This document shows, piece by piece, positions 27,301-40,018 of a DNA stretch of 64,000 bases; within the stretch, counting starts at the first letter, position 1, and every line of letters starts with the position of its first letter. The position numbers and the translations under genes are program-made. Source of the stretch: Atherix ibis (lineage: Eukaryota; Arthropoda; Insecta; Diptera; Athericidae); contig OY282606.1 of assembly GCA_958298945.1 (NCBI GenBank), positions 95,735,696-95,799,695 on the forward strand, written 5' to 3'. The notes beneath the pieces are model-generated. The model did no database searches, was not told where the DNA came from, and saw only the letters and a list, made by a program, of their open reading frames with translations.

Positions 27301-28029
27301 ATACTAGAAACAATCTTAAAGTAAATATGAGGTATCATGTTGGAGGTGGAGTTAAATCTTATTTCAAATATGCATATGAGAGGGAATTGAATTTATATCA
27401 GTTTCGAAGAAAAGTTGAATTCATATCAATCCAATAGAAATTATTATCGAAGGGAAATTAAAGTGAATTGTTGAAAAAAATAATAAATTCTATTAAAAAA
27501 AATCAGAAAATTTCTATTTTGGAAAATTCGAAAATTGCCATGTTTTGTTTTTTAAAGAAATTTTTGTCGAATAATTTAAAAGTTTATCTAAACTATTTTT
27601 TAATAAAAAACAAACATTTTTATAATATGAATGGTACTAAAATATTTACAAAAATACACAATGAAAATAAAAATTTGACCACTCCATAATAATAAATTTA
27701 TAACAGAATCACGCTGATTTTACGTCTTCTTATTAGGGATTAATTTTCAAGGAAATATTTCAACATAAATCATAAAATCTTATGTAGATTGTGTTTTCGA
27801 ACAATTGTTAAATTTAGAGCGAAATTTGTTCGTTATATTTTTGATTTTATTGAAAAGCATCAATTTATTGTCGAAAGCCATTTACTTAACTTTCATATTT
27901 GGTACGTGATTTTGACGATAAATATGTTAATAATATTTAAAGATAGAAATAACAACCGTCATGAAAATAAAATCGAATAGTCAGTAATTTCAAGCAAAAC
28001 TGAAATAAAACGAAACAAAACGAAATGAT
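24389..28029. other. AT-rich intergenic DNA with simple repeats
   Basis: Apart from the GATG-type stretch and the stray minisatellite patch at 26508-26570, I see nothing that can be named. Confidence 0.4.
24978..25100 (+). repeat. degenerate GATG/GATA/GGTG simple sequence
   Basis: A purine-rich stretch of GATGG, GATAG and GGTGG words without clean periodicity. No gene is seen. Confidence 0.55.
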
Positions 28030-28077
28030 GAAATGAAATAGAAATAGAAACAGAAACAGAAACAGAAACAGAAACAA
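28030..28077 (+). repeat. GAAACA microsatellite
   Basis: Several tandem GAAACA/GAAATA hexamers, grading into GAAAT-type words on the left. Confidence 0.85.
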
Positions 28078-28290
28078 AATAATTTACTCCTAAGTCAATT
28101 TGGTTATTCGCGCTACACAGTTAATTATTATAATTGAACTTTAAAGAAAATGACCATGAAACTAAGATTTTCGAATGAACCGTTAAAACTCGTATTAAAA
28201 AAAGGACAAGAGAAAGCGTAGAAACATTTTATTTAGTGTTTAAAAATTGTTCAGTTTTTGTATTCAATTTTAATGTTAAAAATAATGAAG

Positions 28291-28475
28291 ATGCAACGGA
28301 AAAATAAACTTTATTTTATATATTCGATTTATTTTAATTTGAATTTTTTCTCAGAGTTTTAATCCAAAGCTATCGATGAGGCCATACACAGTCGTGTTGC
28401 TTTCGATGCAACGGAAAAATAAACTTTATTTTATATATTCGATTTATTTTAATTTGAATTTTTTCTCAGAGTTTT
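28291..28475. repeat. 70-bp exact duplication interrupted by a 45-bp templated insert
   Basis: Segment A (28291-28360) and its exact copy (28406-28475) flank B (28361-28405). B is an exact copy of 28990-29034, about 600 bp away in the same orientation. All three matches are perfect by eye. The arrangement looks like one repair event that copied B from nearby and resynthesised A. Confidence 0.95.
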
Positions 28476-28989
28476 AAAAAAATAATATTTAAAATATTTT
28501 TTTATTCAAATTTTTATTATATCGTTCAAAGGTGTTTCTTTCAAATTTTAATTAACGAAAATACAAGGGCATCGAAATACCCATCAGAGGGATAATTTAT
28601 TTTATAATTTTCAAAAAATTTCAAGACTATAGCCATTTGAACTTAGTTGAACTCCAAAGATCTAGTCCGTAAGTCTATATCGATTTCAGTACTATGTTAT
28701 AAAGAATTAGTTTCCGCTTTATTGCCAGTCTTACTTTTTGACTAAAACTGATAATAAATAGCTATTCATTCAGAAGCCTGTTTTGTTCTTGCCAAATCGT
28801 AAAAGTAACATGATCACATTTTAACTTATCCACCCTTACCTTTTAAGCCAGTCTCATAACCATCTAGAATGCTAACCTGAGGGATATCAGCAGTGATTAT
28901 TATTCTAATAAATATCAGAATACTCTACATTTTCAGCTAAATGAAAATATCGGTTTAAGCCATAGTATTTAAGGATGTGGAAACAAACA

Positions 28990-29034
28990 AATCCAAAGCT
29001 ATCGATGAGGCCATACACAGTCGTGTTGCTTTCG
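28990..29034. repeat. source copy of the 45-bp insert
   Basis: Identical to 28361-28405. The flanks differ, so the shared block is exactly 45 bp. This is taken as the donor because the other copy interrupts an exact duplication. Confidence 0.9.
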
Positions 29035-32000
29035 CTCTGGCGAGTTTGCTATGTATTCGACATTTAACATAAAAAGTTTTTTAAGTATTGAAATAATTAT
29101 ACGATAGCAAAATTTTTAGAAACAATTTTGTTTGTTACTATTAAAAAAAGTAGAATTTGTTAGTACTACTACTAAATAGAAATTGTAGCCATTAAAGACT
29201 ATTCGTACTCGTACAATAGTTAAGTTTTGAAAAAATCTATAATAATAATTTTATGGTTCTGTCATTTAAGGTGATAAAATTTTTATTGAGCAGAATAGAG
29301 TTTTTCGCTCATGATTTAGGGAAAATTTGTCATTTTTATTTAGTTGAAAAATTTATAACTTTAGCTAGAGTAGCCGACGAGCATTAATATTAATGATTAC
29401 CTACATAGTTTTCAACTGCTTTTTGCAACTAAGTTGGATTCTATTCATATGATGTACTCATCTTAAGTTTTTAAGTACAGTTGCCATTATCTGCCCCTTC
29501 AGCACTCCGAACTTCATTGCCTCATTTGTGGACCATTTCTTTATATATTCCTATGAAGAAGAAAATAGTAATATTACTAAATTGGAGATTATAAGTTTTA
29601 ACTGATGTATCTAAAAGCATATGAACATACAATACATATTATTGAATGTACCTTTTAAAGAAATTACAAAATCATCTAAAAACGTAAATCATCATCACAC
29701 TAAATAGTCACGACGGATGGAAATAAGTCAAAACACATTTTAGTTCCACGTCTTAAGGTGGAAATGCATATCGCTTGACTACTTCACCGTTTAGTGATTA
29801 GGTAAAAAAAAGAAAATCGATAAGCTGTCAAAGAAATCGATTAAATCTTATTTATAACAACTTCTAAATATTAAAAAAGAAAAATATTTTATAAATATAA
29901 GATATTTTTATAAATAATGGGAATATTTCTGAATTACAAGTTTAAGTGCTTAGGGTAAGAGTAGAAAGTCAATCCAACTAAAAATTTTTTTAAACTCCTT
30001 CAATTTTTTATTTCAATATAAGATACTTTTGAGATATGAAAAACTTTTGAACAGATCATTTCCTATGTGCTTAACATTTTAAAAACGCCCATTTTACGCT
30101 TTTAATAATTTCTTTTGATAAGAAAAAAACTTATCAAAAATCATACTTAATTTTATTGGGCTAGAAGACATCATCATACCGCAGTGAAAGTAAATTTGAA
30201 GTGAAAACAATTACGGACCATCATCATCATATACCTTGGAATTGAGTCGGTGAACTTCTTAGAATTTAAGTTAATAATAAAATTGTTCAAATATTTGAAA
30301 AGTAAAATGCCAAAATTTTTGAGGGTCATCTAAAAATACGAAAAATTTTCTTTTCAGGGCGTTCAAACAATAATAGGAAATTTCGAACACTAAATTCTTT
30401 ATTCTATTTTCTGATGGGAAATAGAAATCATGAATTATGATTAGGTCAAAAAATAAAAAATAAAAATTGTTTTATATTTTTTTTCTTCTTTTGGTCTCTT
30501 CAGAGACCCACATTAGGTTAATGTTAATATCTCTTTTTCCATCTGCAAAATATTTGGACTTTTTTTTCCGTCCAAAGACCATATTGGAATACAGAACGTT
30601 AGTTGTTTAAAGTACATAAAAATTTATCTAGTTACATGGCAGACACCATTTTAATAGAAACTTAATGTGTCTATCAGGAAGAAAGTAACAAAAAAAAAGT
30701 TAAAGTGGAGCAGATTTGAATATGAAATTGACAGCTGACTGCAAGAGGAAGAAAATATTCAACGTACTCGGTCATATGCTAAATTATGAAAGAACAATGA
30801 AAGGAAATTTTCCACTTTTTCTTCGTTGTATAGTATTATCTTATCTTAATGTACACACTTATGCTTATTATTATTATTATTATTATAATTACTATTATTC
30901 ATTATGATTCTCTAATATTTCTCTTCAGAATTATCATAGGAAAACTCCACATGAAAATGGAATTCTGTAAAAACTTTTCCGTAAATAAAGTTTAAATAAA
31001 AGTTGAGAAAAAATAAAATCACAATAGTTAGAAAAATAAAAATAGATTTTTTTTTAAATTTTAACGTTTGTAAGTAATAAGTTGCGTTAAGATAAAAAAA
31101 AATTATTCACACGATATTTTAGTTATGTGTATTTGGGGAGGTATGTATTTGTGTCATCTTTTTGACCTTGTTTTCTTTTGTTTTTTTTTATTATTTATTT
31201 TTATATATTTAACAGATATTTACAACTACAAAATAGTTACAAGCGAATTTAGATAATATTATTAATTGATGTGAAGAGTTATGGGTTTTTGGAAGTAAAC
31301 ATCCATCGAAGTTTGTTTTACTGGCGTGTCCATTTGTGAATATGAGTTGGAAATTTTGTATTTGAACAGATCGCAGGAACAGTAACAAAAATTTAAAAGA
31401 CTTGAATAGAGTTTTAACATAGAGTTCTAGTCAGTAAGTTTTTAGTAGGACATTCTATAAAAGTAATTTGCTGTTTATTGTAAGTTTAGAACGTTTGTCG
31501 GAGTAGTAGTCGATACTGTTTATTTAGATTTGGTCTCTTTTAAGACTTTGATTCTATCTTAGATTGTTTTTCTAAGTATTATAATAAGTATCGAGTACTA
31601 TAGTATCTTGTATTATGTCATTACCATAAAGATATTTGAAATGGCATGGCTTACAGTGGAGAGTAAAAGTTACATGGACACATTTGGGTTCGTTTACTTT
31701 TATTACCCACTAAATAGACCATTTCTGGACCATTTCTTTAAGACATTTTTTTTGTTGATAAAAAAAATAATTTAAAATTATCATTTTATAAATTTCATTT
31801 AAATCCTGAAAATATTAACGAACAAATTTGCATTTATTACCAAATAAAGGTAAATTTGATCTAAAATTAATTGTTATTTTCATTTATATTGATTAAACCA
31901 ATATAAATTTTTTTTTTAAAAAAGAAATAGAAATAATTTATTTAAAAGATAAATCTAATAATTTGATGGAAAAATTTTGTTTCAGATTTATTTTTAATTT

Positions 32001-32896
32001 TATTGGTAGATTTTATCTAAGTTTCTATAGTTTTATTGAAGAAAATTATTAATTGACAATGGACAGGAATACGTTTTTAAATTTCATCTATTTCCTAATT
32101 GGGTTCAAATAGTAGCTAACTATCGGAAATATTTTCGTATTTCTTTGTAGTCAGTTCATGGTTAAAAAGTGTTCGCTAATATTGCTAATAGACTAATCCG
32201 CACTTATCTATCAGTAATTGGTTATCTGCAATTATCTTTTTATACATTCATTATTAGTTGTAAAGATTTTATGTGCACCTGATTTGAATTATTATCTTCT
32301 GATTTTCATTACGTTTAATGAAGAAATCTTTACTTTTTGTAGAAAATGTATTATTTGTACCTCGATTAAATATTTACTTTTCTAATGAAATTATCGTTAT
32401 ATTCCGTAAGTAAACTTATGTATTTTCTGCAATTATCGGCAAAATGATCTTTAGAGAAAGTTGGTAATTTTTATCACAATCGGTCATAATTAAGTAATAT
32501 GATACTTAGTTTTATTGAATGTATGCCGGAAAATATAATGCATTTACACCTTATGGACAATTAAATATGTATATTTGACTGTGTTGAGATCTTTAAAATG
32601 GTTTACATACATTCTAAGAAAAATTAATTTAAAATGATATTGAACTTTATCAAAGTGAGAATTTTGTATCCTATGAAAAAAATTTTAAACATTCTTTTTT
32701 AAGGGTTTTGATATTTTTTTTTTAAAAAACTACTACTAAAATTATACAAAGTCTAGATCCAACTTATAAAATGAAAGAGCCAGAAAACTATTACAATTTA
32801 AAATCATTATAAATTATTATATTTATACCCTTAAATGTATTTAAAATGTTATTAAAAATGACTCACGATTTTTGAATGGTATCTGAAGCAATTTTC
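29035..32896. other. AT-rich intergenic DNA
   Basis: Holds a small hairpin at 30114-30141 (10-bp arms around an A run) and a TTA/TAT microsatellite (30865-30905). No gene is recognised. Confidence 0.4.
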
Positions 32897-33483
32897 TATG
32901 ATTTGTGGCAAAAAATTAATGAGAGAGATTTTATGTTATTTTTATACATCAATGTTATCCCCTTCAAAGTAGTTCCTTTGGGCATCTTTACATTGGTGGA
33001 GGTAGTTGGATTTTATCGACAGTAAGAAGATGACATCCTTTTGTGTATTTTGATGAATCCCTTTTTCAGACAAAAACTTGTTGCTGGGTATGATAATTTA
33101 ACAGCGGGTATTGTCATGGTGGAACCATGTCTGCAGTGTCAGATGTGAAGCGAAAAACCCTTTTTCTGAGCCCTTGAAGGAGCTGAAAATATAAATCGAT
33201 GGTCTGAACTCACAAAAGCCTGTAATTTTAAAAAAGAAATGTTTTCCATAGGGGGTGGAGAACATTTTTTTTTATTAAATTAAAGGCTTTTGTGAGGTCA
33301 AGCTTAACAAAAAAATTGATGGTACATCATTGCGCCAAATTTAGCTGTTCCATTAATTTGTATTGCACTACAGAGTCTTTAGTGTCGCATAGTTACCAGA
33401 TAACGTTGAAATTTGTCTTGATTTTACAGTTTCAGTATTTTTTTTAGAATTCCAGTCTTATTACTTTTCTGCCGAACATCGTA
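32897..33483 (-). mobile_element. internally deleted mariner copy, family A
   Basis: TA-flanked ends carry the inverted repeat: left TGATTTGTGGCAAAAAATTA and right the complement of TTACTTTTCTGCCGAACATC. The minus strand near the left end encodes MPKGTTLKG-like sequence where the transposase tail AAQGNYFEG is expected. About 590 bp remain of an element that should be about 1.3 kb. An imperfect inverted repeat with 38-bp arms (33207-33297) lies inside. It is non-autonomous or dead. Confidence 0.6.
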
Positions 33484-35591
33484 TGAAAATGTTGCAGGGA
33501 TATTTTGATAATCTCAATTGATGCAGAAAAATTCCGTCCATTTCCAAATTTCACTTTTTTTTAAATATAAATATTATAAATATATTTTTTCCATTAAAAC
33601 TGCGCAACATTCCTAATTAATTGCAAAATTTACGAAAATGTTATTTTTCTATAAGAATAATTGGTCAAATTTTATAGTTAAACTTATGAAAACAAATATA
33701 CAAAAGGCTTTCCTTTTTTATTAATAATATTAAAACTAGGTTAGTTTTGATTGACTGTTAACAACATTTTAATATTGTGTAAAGAAAAAATTGTAAACTT
33801 GTGCGAAAAGATGACTATTAAGAGAGAAAAAAAACGTGAAAGAAATAAGAAATTTTTGTAATTAAGGAAAATTAGTGAAAATTTTCTATTTATCGATAGT
33901 TTGAAGAATTTAATTGTGAATTCCTTTCGTTTTTCTACTTAACAATTACTAGTCAATTTTAAAGATGAAATTTATTAGTGTGATTCTTTTTTTGTGTATA
34001 TGTACATATGTATTTGCAGATTTCCTTACAGATTAATAATTTGAGAAATTGTGAATAATTTTGCAGATGAATTTCTTAGTTTCACAGTGACATAGACAAA
34101 ACGCATTATTCGTAATTGTCGTTTCACGATCATTTTGTAATTAGAAATTTTATTACTTTGGACGGGTAGCTATAAAATGGCAACCATATACGCACATTCA
34201 TATGATAATTATCTTAGTGAGCCTACTATGGAAGCATTAAATTTGTTTTCCCATTTGAGACCATTTAATTTTCCTCGCCTTTATTTTCTTTTATTTGTGC
34301 TTGGTAAAATTGGCACAATTGCTGAGAAAATATAGTAAAAATGAAAAATTTCCAATTGTATTGCTTCTGATTGCCCGAAAGTTGTCTGTTCTTTTCAAAA
34401 TATCGAAAATGTGAATCTGGGAATCTTCAGCGAATCGACAAAGAACGCATTAACTGCAATGGGAGTGTCTGGTGCGGTCCAAAGCCAATTGTTTAGAGCC
34501 TTTACGCAACTACCAAAGAACTGATATAGAAGCCAAGCTAGAAGACGGTAGTTGATGCAATCGGTCGATTAGGTTAGGTCTAGGTCCATCTGATATCTAC
34601 TAAACAATCAAAAAGCAACGGATTCGCTATTCAGCAGTTTATTTCCGACGTTAATTTGATCCCATCACAGGAAATTATTTTTCTCATCTATCTTCCTTGG
34701 CAAAATCAAACTGGTAGTAATGTTAGTAATACTACTAAGCTACAATAACAGCAGCTAAACTTCACAGATAAAAGTGAGAATTTCCCATTAAAAAATCAAT
34801 TTCGATTTTATTTTACTTAATAGCCATAAATCTTTGAATTCTTTGATGTATTTAATTGATTTTATTCCTAACTTATTGTAGATTATTTGATACGGAATCA
34901 AAAAATTTCTGAAAATAACATTACTGATTTGTAAGTAGTGGTTTTTGATATAAAAATATATAAAAGCTTTTAAGTTCGATTTATATGGAAATTAGAAGTT
35001 TGAAATAAAGTAGAATTTTCTATTTGATTTTTATTTTTCGCCTTACCGTAAAAGTCAAATATACAAAATTCTTTTATATCGAATGAATAATTCATATACA
35101 ATATAAATTTGATAAAAATAAGAATTTTACTTCTGCTTTCAACCATTTATCTTATAGATTCATTCAGATTTTTTTCTTATATTTATCAAAAACCATTTCC
35201 AATAATAGTATTGTATTGAAAAGGTATTTAAACTTGAGAAAGTTAATTGGAAAGAAAATAATCAAATACAATTTTTTAATTGGGAAATAGTAGTTTTTCA
35301 AATCGAAAAAACTATAATACTAAAGACAATATCTTTACAAACTTTTCATTAACATTTCATGAAAAGTTTGTAAATTTTGTAAAAAGAATAAATTTAGCAT
35401 GTTTTTTCAGTTTTTCTTAAATGGTGAGATGAACCCAGAGCCATATTCTGATATTATTTTGAAAAGTTAACAAAGAAATTATCGAGCAAAACAATTTTAT
35501 CTCTACAATAATCTTCATGGTTTCCAAAAAAATTTGTTTTCACAATGATTATTATGGGCAATATTTAATTCGACCTATTATAATGTAGCGT
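33484..35591. other. AT-rich intergenic DNA
   Basis: The 34400-34680 segment has near-balanced composition and stands out, but no protein or RNA family was recognised on either strand. A 12-bp-arm hairpin lies at 35338-35371. Confidence 0.35.
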
Positions 35592-36281
35592 TATCCAATT
35601 TGTGGTTCGGAAAGTAAACTTAAAACACACCTCAAACCAAAATTATAACGTCTTTATATAGCCACAGGATTCTATTGTTTGAAGGTAATTTTTGATGATT
35701 TATCGCACATTTGAAGCTGTTATTTGGTTATTATTGGACGGATATTGGTTCTTAAATGCTCTAAGTTTAAACATTGTATGCGTAAATGCGATCTTTTGCA
35801 TAGCTTTATAAAAAATAGTCGTTAAATCGCACTTGGTTTCACTTAATCTCGAAATTAGTCGTCCTGGAAGCTTTTCCCGGAATTACACAAAAATTTGTTG
35901 CGTTATATAGCTTGTGGTGCCGTCTTGTGCACAACACATTTAATTAATTCAGATGATAATCTTAAAATTTAAGCAAAAAAATAGGTAATAATACGACCAT
36001 AGCGTTTAGAATTGACAACTGCGGTCTTTCCTTCTTCATTTTCGAAAAAAAACAAGCCCATATACCTTCTTAAAACAAAATGCACGGTAGACATTTCCTT
36101 TTTGCAGATATAATAACTTCTCCATAGTCATTTGTGGATTTTGAAGCCTTACATGCGACAATTTTGATTATTGACGTATCGAATATCAAATATTTTGTCG
36201 TTCCAACATCAAATCAGTTAAACTCTAAAAATTAAAAAATAGCATAACTTAAGCTAAAAAAATGCCACCTTGAATGGCATA

Positions 36282-37089
36282 CGAGGTCTGTTCAAAAAGT
36301 ATCACGAATTTTGAATTTCCGCGGTTTACGTATATTCGATTTTTTGTGGCATTATGTTGGTACTCATGTCTCTCACTTATGCCGACAAGTTCGGCCATTT
36401 TAAATGTTCAGTTAATTTTTGACAGCTGCTTTGCTTGCACGTCTTTTGGCTCGATTTTTGCCCATTTCAAAAAACAAAAACAAGCAACGATGCGTAAGCA
36501 GGGGCGTTATAATGGTGCAAAAGCCAATTTTGGTTCTTCCACAAATCCGGGCGTTTCTGGCGGATTGCTTAGTGCAACTTGCGCATAACTTGCAGGTAAT
36601 ATTCCTTCTTGACCGTTCTACCCTGTGGCAAGAATTCATGATGCACAACGCCCCTGCAATCGAAGAAAACTGTAAGCAAAACCTTCACATTCGACCGAAC
36701 TTGGCGCGATTTTTTCGGTCTTGGATCGTGCGGCTGCTTCCATTGGGATGATTGAGCTTTGGTTTCCACGTCATAACCATAAACCCATGATTCGTCACTA
36801 GTTATGGCACTCTGGAGCAAATTTGGGTCGTCGCGGACAGAATCCAACAGCTCCTTAGCAATGTTAATGCGATGCTGTTTTTGGTCGAAAATGGGCAAAA
36901 ATCGAAGACGAGCCAAAACACGTGCAAGCAAAGCAGCTGTCAAAAATTAACTAAACATTCAAAATGGCCGAACTTGTCGGTATAAGTGAGAGGCATGAGT
37001 ACCAACATAACGCCACACAAAAAGTCGAAAATCGAATATACGTAACACGCGGAAATTCAAAATTCGCGATACTTTTTGAACAGACCTCG
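36282..37089 (-). mobile_element. mariner deletion derivative with about 190-bp inverted repeats, family C
   Basis: An 808-bp element flanked by TA on both sides (36280-36281 and 37090-37091), with ends CGAGGTCTGTTCAAAAAGTA. The left and right 190 bp are near-identical inverted copies, unusually long for a mariner. The centre is a transposase piece on the minus strand, truncated at both ends. The high arm identity suggests recent activity or gene conversion. Confidence 0.85.
36480..36900 (-). pseudogene. mariner transposase fragment, catalytic core, frameshifted
   Basis: Read on the minus strand the peptide runs ITSDESWVYGYDVET (first catalytic Asp block), then RPKKSRQVRSNVKVLLTVFF, GVVHHEFLPQGRTV and YYLQVM. 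After a frameshift near 36585 the second block appears as HHYNAPAYASLLV, where HHDNAPAH is expected, so the catalytic Asp is replaced by Tyr. Both the DNA-binding N-terminus and the C-terminus are missing. It cannot be active. Confidence 0.85.
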
Positions 37090-37148
37090 TATATGTTTCA
37101 ACTACTGTTATATGACAGAGTTGTACTTTCCGAACCACAAATTTTATA

Positions 37149-39949
37149 ATATTTTATATAAAATATTTTTTATATAAAAATTAAAGTTTTTTTTTTTAAT
37201 TACAAGTCCATTAGAGAGAAAATTATTTCTATAAAATATCTATTATATAATTTAAAATCAATATAAATTCAGTTTTTTTACAATTCAATTGTTTTATTGT
37301 CTAATATGTCCATAATATAAAAATACTATTGAAAAGATGATTGGACAATAATCGATTTTTTTTTGCTATAAATTTTGAATGCCTATAAAATTATATTGTT
37401 AATAATATAATCCCATAAAATCTTTTATTAATCATAAAAAAAAGAATTCCAATAAGTCTTCATAAATAATATTTTTGAATAGAGTTAAAAAAATGATAAT
37501 TGAAAAGTCTCAATGAAAATTGATTAGACAAATAGATTTATGAATAACCTTCAATGTTTATGCATTTTGATAGAAATTTTAATATGAATTATGTATTTTT
37601 ATTGCAAAAAAAAAACAAGAATACTAGAGAAAAAGAGTTTCCAGTATTTTGAATACGATTTAATATTGTTCGTATTTTTCAGTTTTAAAGTGACTTTTGC
37701 AATTTTTATCAAAAATTAAATGTTTTCTCAATAAATTATTCGTAAAATTATATTAAGTTATTTTTGTACAAAATTCAATGTCAAGTTTTAGTTTTTTAAA
37801 TACAGATGGTGCTAATATCATTAGAACATACCTAACGCTATTTATTTCAAAAAAATCTTCCAAGCCACATATTTTTCCAAATTACAAAAAAAAACACAAT
37901 ATAATTAATAATGTATCATTATAATAAAAAAAAGTGCTTTTATTACAAATGAAAATTTCATTATATGTAAAAGAAGGAGAAAAGACAAATATTTTTGACA
38001 AGTAGTAATAAAATTATTTCCCTGTTAAAGAAAGAAATAAGTTGCAGCACATAGAGTGAAGACGAATTCATTTCCTGTTACATATAATTATGGCGAAACC
38101 GTTTTAAAGAAATTCTAAATTTGGCAATTTGAAGACAATTTCTTATTAGCTTCACTTCACTTTTTGAGAATTCCACCATTCAAGTACTTATGCTTAATGT
38201 TGATTTGATGTTACAACAATAACAAGAATGAATTATTAGAAAATTTTAGAATTATAAAAAAAGTTTTTTTTTCGTCTTTGCGGAAACAATAGTTAAAATG
38301 AATTATTAAAATTTCATATAAAAGAAAAAAACAACAACATCAAGAAAATTTAAATATACTCTATTCCGTTTTGTTGGTTTTAAAAAGTTACTCTTCGAAT
38401 TATTAATTAAAAAATGATACAAACTTTAAAGGTAATGGTTTGAAAAGGTGATACAACTGACAAGATGAAATGAATTCCATTTAACTAATCTTAAAACAAC
38501 GGTCATTTCAATGGTCAGTTATATCAATTATGAGAATTATTAAAAAAGATTTTATGCTCTTTTGTATCTCATGGATTTTGTTTCATTTTTTACCATGCTA
38601 GATAAAAAATTGCTGAGAAAAATTTAGTCTACAGTTTTAGTACGAAACAGAACTAAAAATTGTATTAGCTTCAATTGGAAAAATTAAAATTAAATGGAAT
38701 CTCCACCATGAAGACAATAAGCTAAAAATGAGAAGAAAGCAATAAGAATTTCTATCGAGTTTAGAGGTCATATCATATCTAATTGTTTTCTAATTACAAA
38801 GTTCATCTCCTCATTTGTTGTGCAGACTTTTTACGCGAGATCTTCGTACAGTAGCTGTCTCAGTTGGCGATTGTCTGTAGTTCATAATAGAATGAAGTAA
38901 TTTTTACTTGCTCAATAAATCAAAGAAATAGAAAAGAATTCATTTTTAATCGACTATTCTACTATTCCATAATAATTTTAATTATGAAATTATAAACGGA
39001 TAATTAAAGAGTTCTTAATAATACAGATTTTTGAGAATTTTCTACATAAAAAATTAGTTTTTTTTTCTGCTTTTCGAATAAGTCAAAACGGAAGGATGAG
39101 ATTTAAAAAAATCATCATTAATAAAAATCTAATCAAATTTAGTTTCATGGTATTATTTATGTTCATTTTTTTTTATTATTTATAATAAAAAAAATATTTA
39201 ATTAAATTCGGATAAATACACACGTTCAATAATTTGTATACGAATAATGCTAATTTTAAGCACGTTACATTCTTCTTATATATGCCCGTTTTGACCCAAT
39301 TTTGTTCTTCTAGTCTTGATATGACCATAAAGCTTGGGTTAGTTGAATGTGCATCAAAATTAATTATATAAAAATTCTAGACACAATTTTTCCTTATACA
39401 AAAAATTGTGCCACATTAGATTGAGCATTCGAATTATCCATACTGGGTTGACCTTCATAATCAATAAAAAACTATTTATGTAATCATAAATATGTCATGT
39501 TAATTGGTATCAGTATTTACCCACTTAAATAAATATCAACAATAAATTCTTTTAATCTAATTTATTAGTACGAGTGGTAATAATTGTTATGATAAACGAT
39601 GTCATTTAGGGTATTACTTTTTAACGATGACAAGTCGTATCTTTAGACGATTCAAACACCAAACAAGAGAGTACATTTTGAATAGATAATTAGTATGAAT
39701 CTATAATTAATCGAATTAGAATTGATGAATATATCAAAGATCATAAACGTTTCTTTAAAATATGGTGTTTGAATAGCCACCATGTTCAAATTACTCATTT
39801 AAATTACTTGTAAATGTTTATGATGCTTAAAAAACAATAAGACTTTATTGAGGAATGACATTTTTATACTATTCGTAGAATTTTTTTCAATGTATAGTAA
39901 AATTTTTCTTTCTTAAAAAGTAGATTGGGAGAAATCTTCTCAAGACGGC
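37149..39949. other. AT-rich intergenic DNA, nothing recognised
   Basis: Long A/T runs only. No element ends or coding signal were seen. Confidence 0.4.
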
Positions 39950-40006
39950 TTAGAGATATCGAACTATATAGTGTGTGGGTTTCTAACCACTAAGCCCCAC
40001 CTTCCT
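39950..40006 (-). repeat. possible degenerate tRNA-like sequence
   Basis: On the minus strand GGGGCTTAGTGGTTAG resembles an A box and AGTTCGATATC a B box, but they are only about 30 nt apart, too close for an intact tRNA. It may be the decayed head of another SINE or chance. Confidence 0.25.
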
Positions 40007-40018
40007 ATTCTTCAAATA

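Larger units (their letters stand above)
35592..37148 (-). mobile_element. mariner-superfamily element (family B) with a nested insertion
   Basis: The ends share the inverted word AATTTGTGGTTCGGAAAGTA (35598-35617 and the complement ending near 37141). Between 35700 and 36200 the minus strand shows a decayed transposase through frameshifts: FFENEEGKTAVVNSKRYGR, then QDGTTSYIT (from QQDGATCHT) and LPGRLISR. The 5' half is gone. A different mariner (36282-37089) sits inside it. A related copy is at 62892-63988. Confidence 0.6.

Noticed and set aside
36274..36751. Two plus-strand frames of over 100 codons in the nested mariner
   Set aside because: They are antisense to the transposase remnant and run through its inverted repeat.
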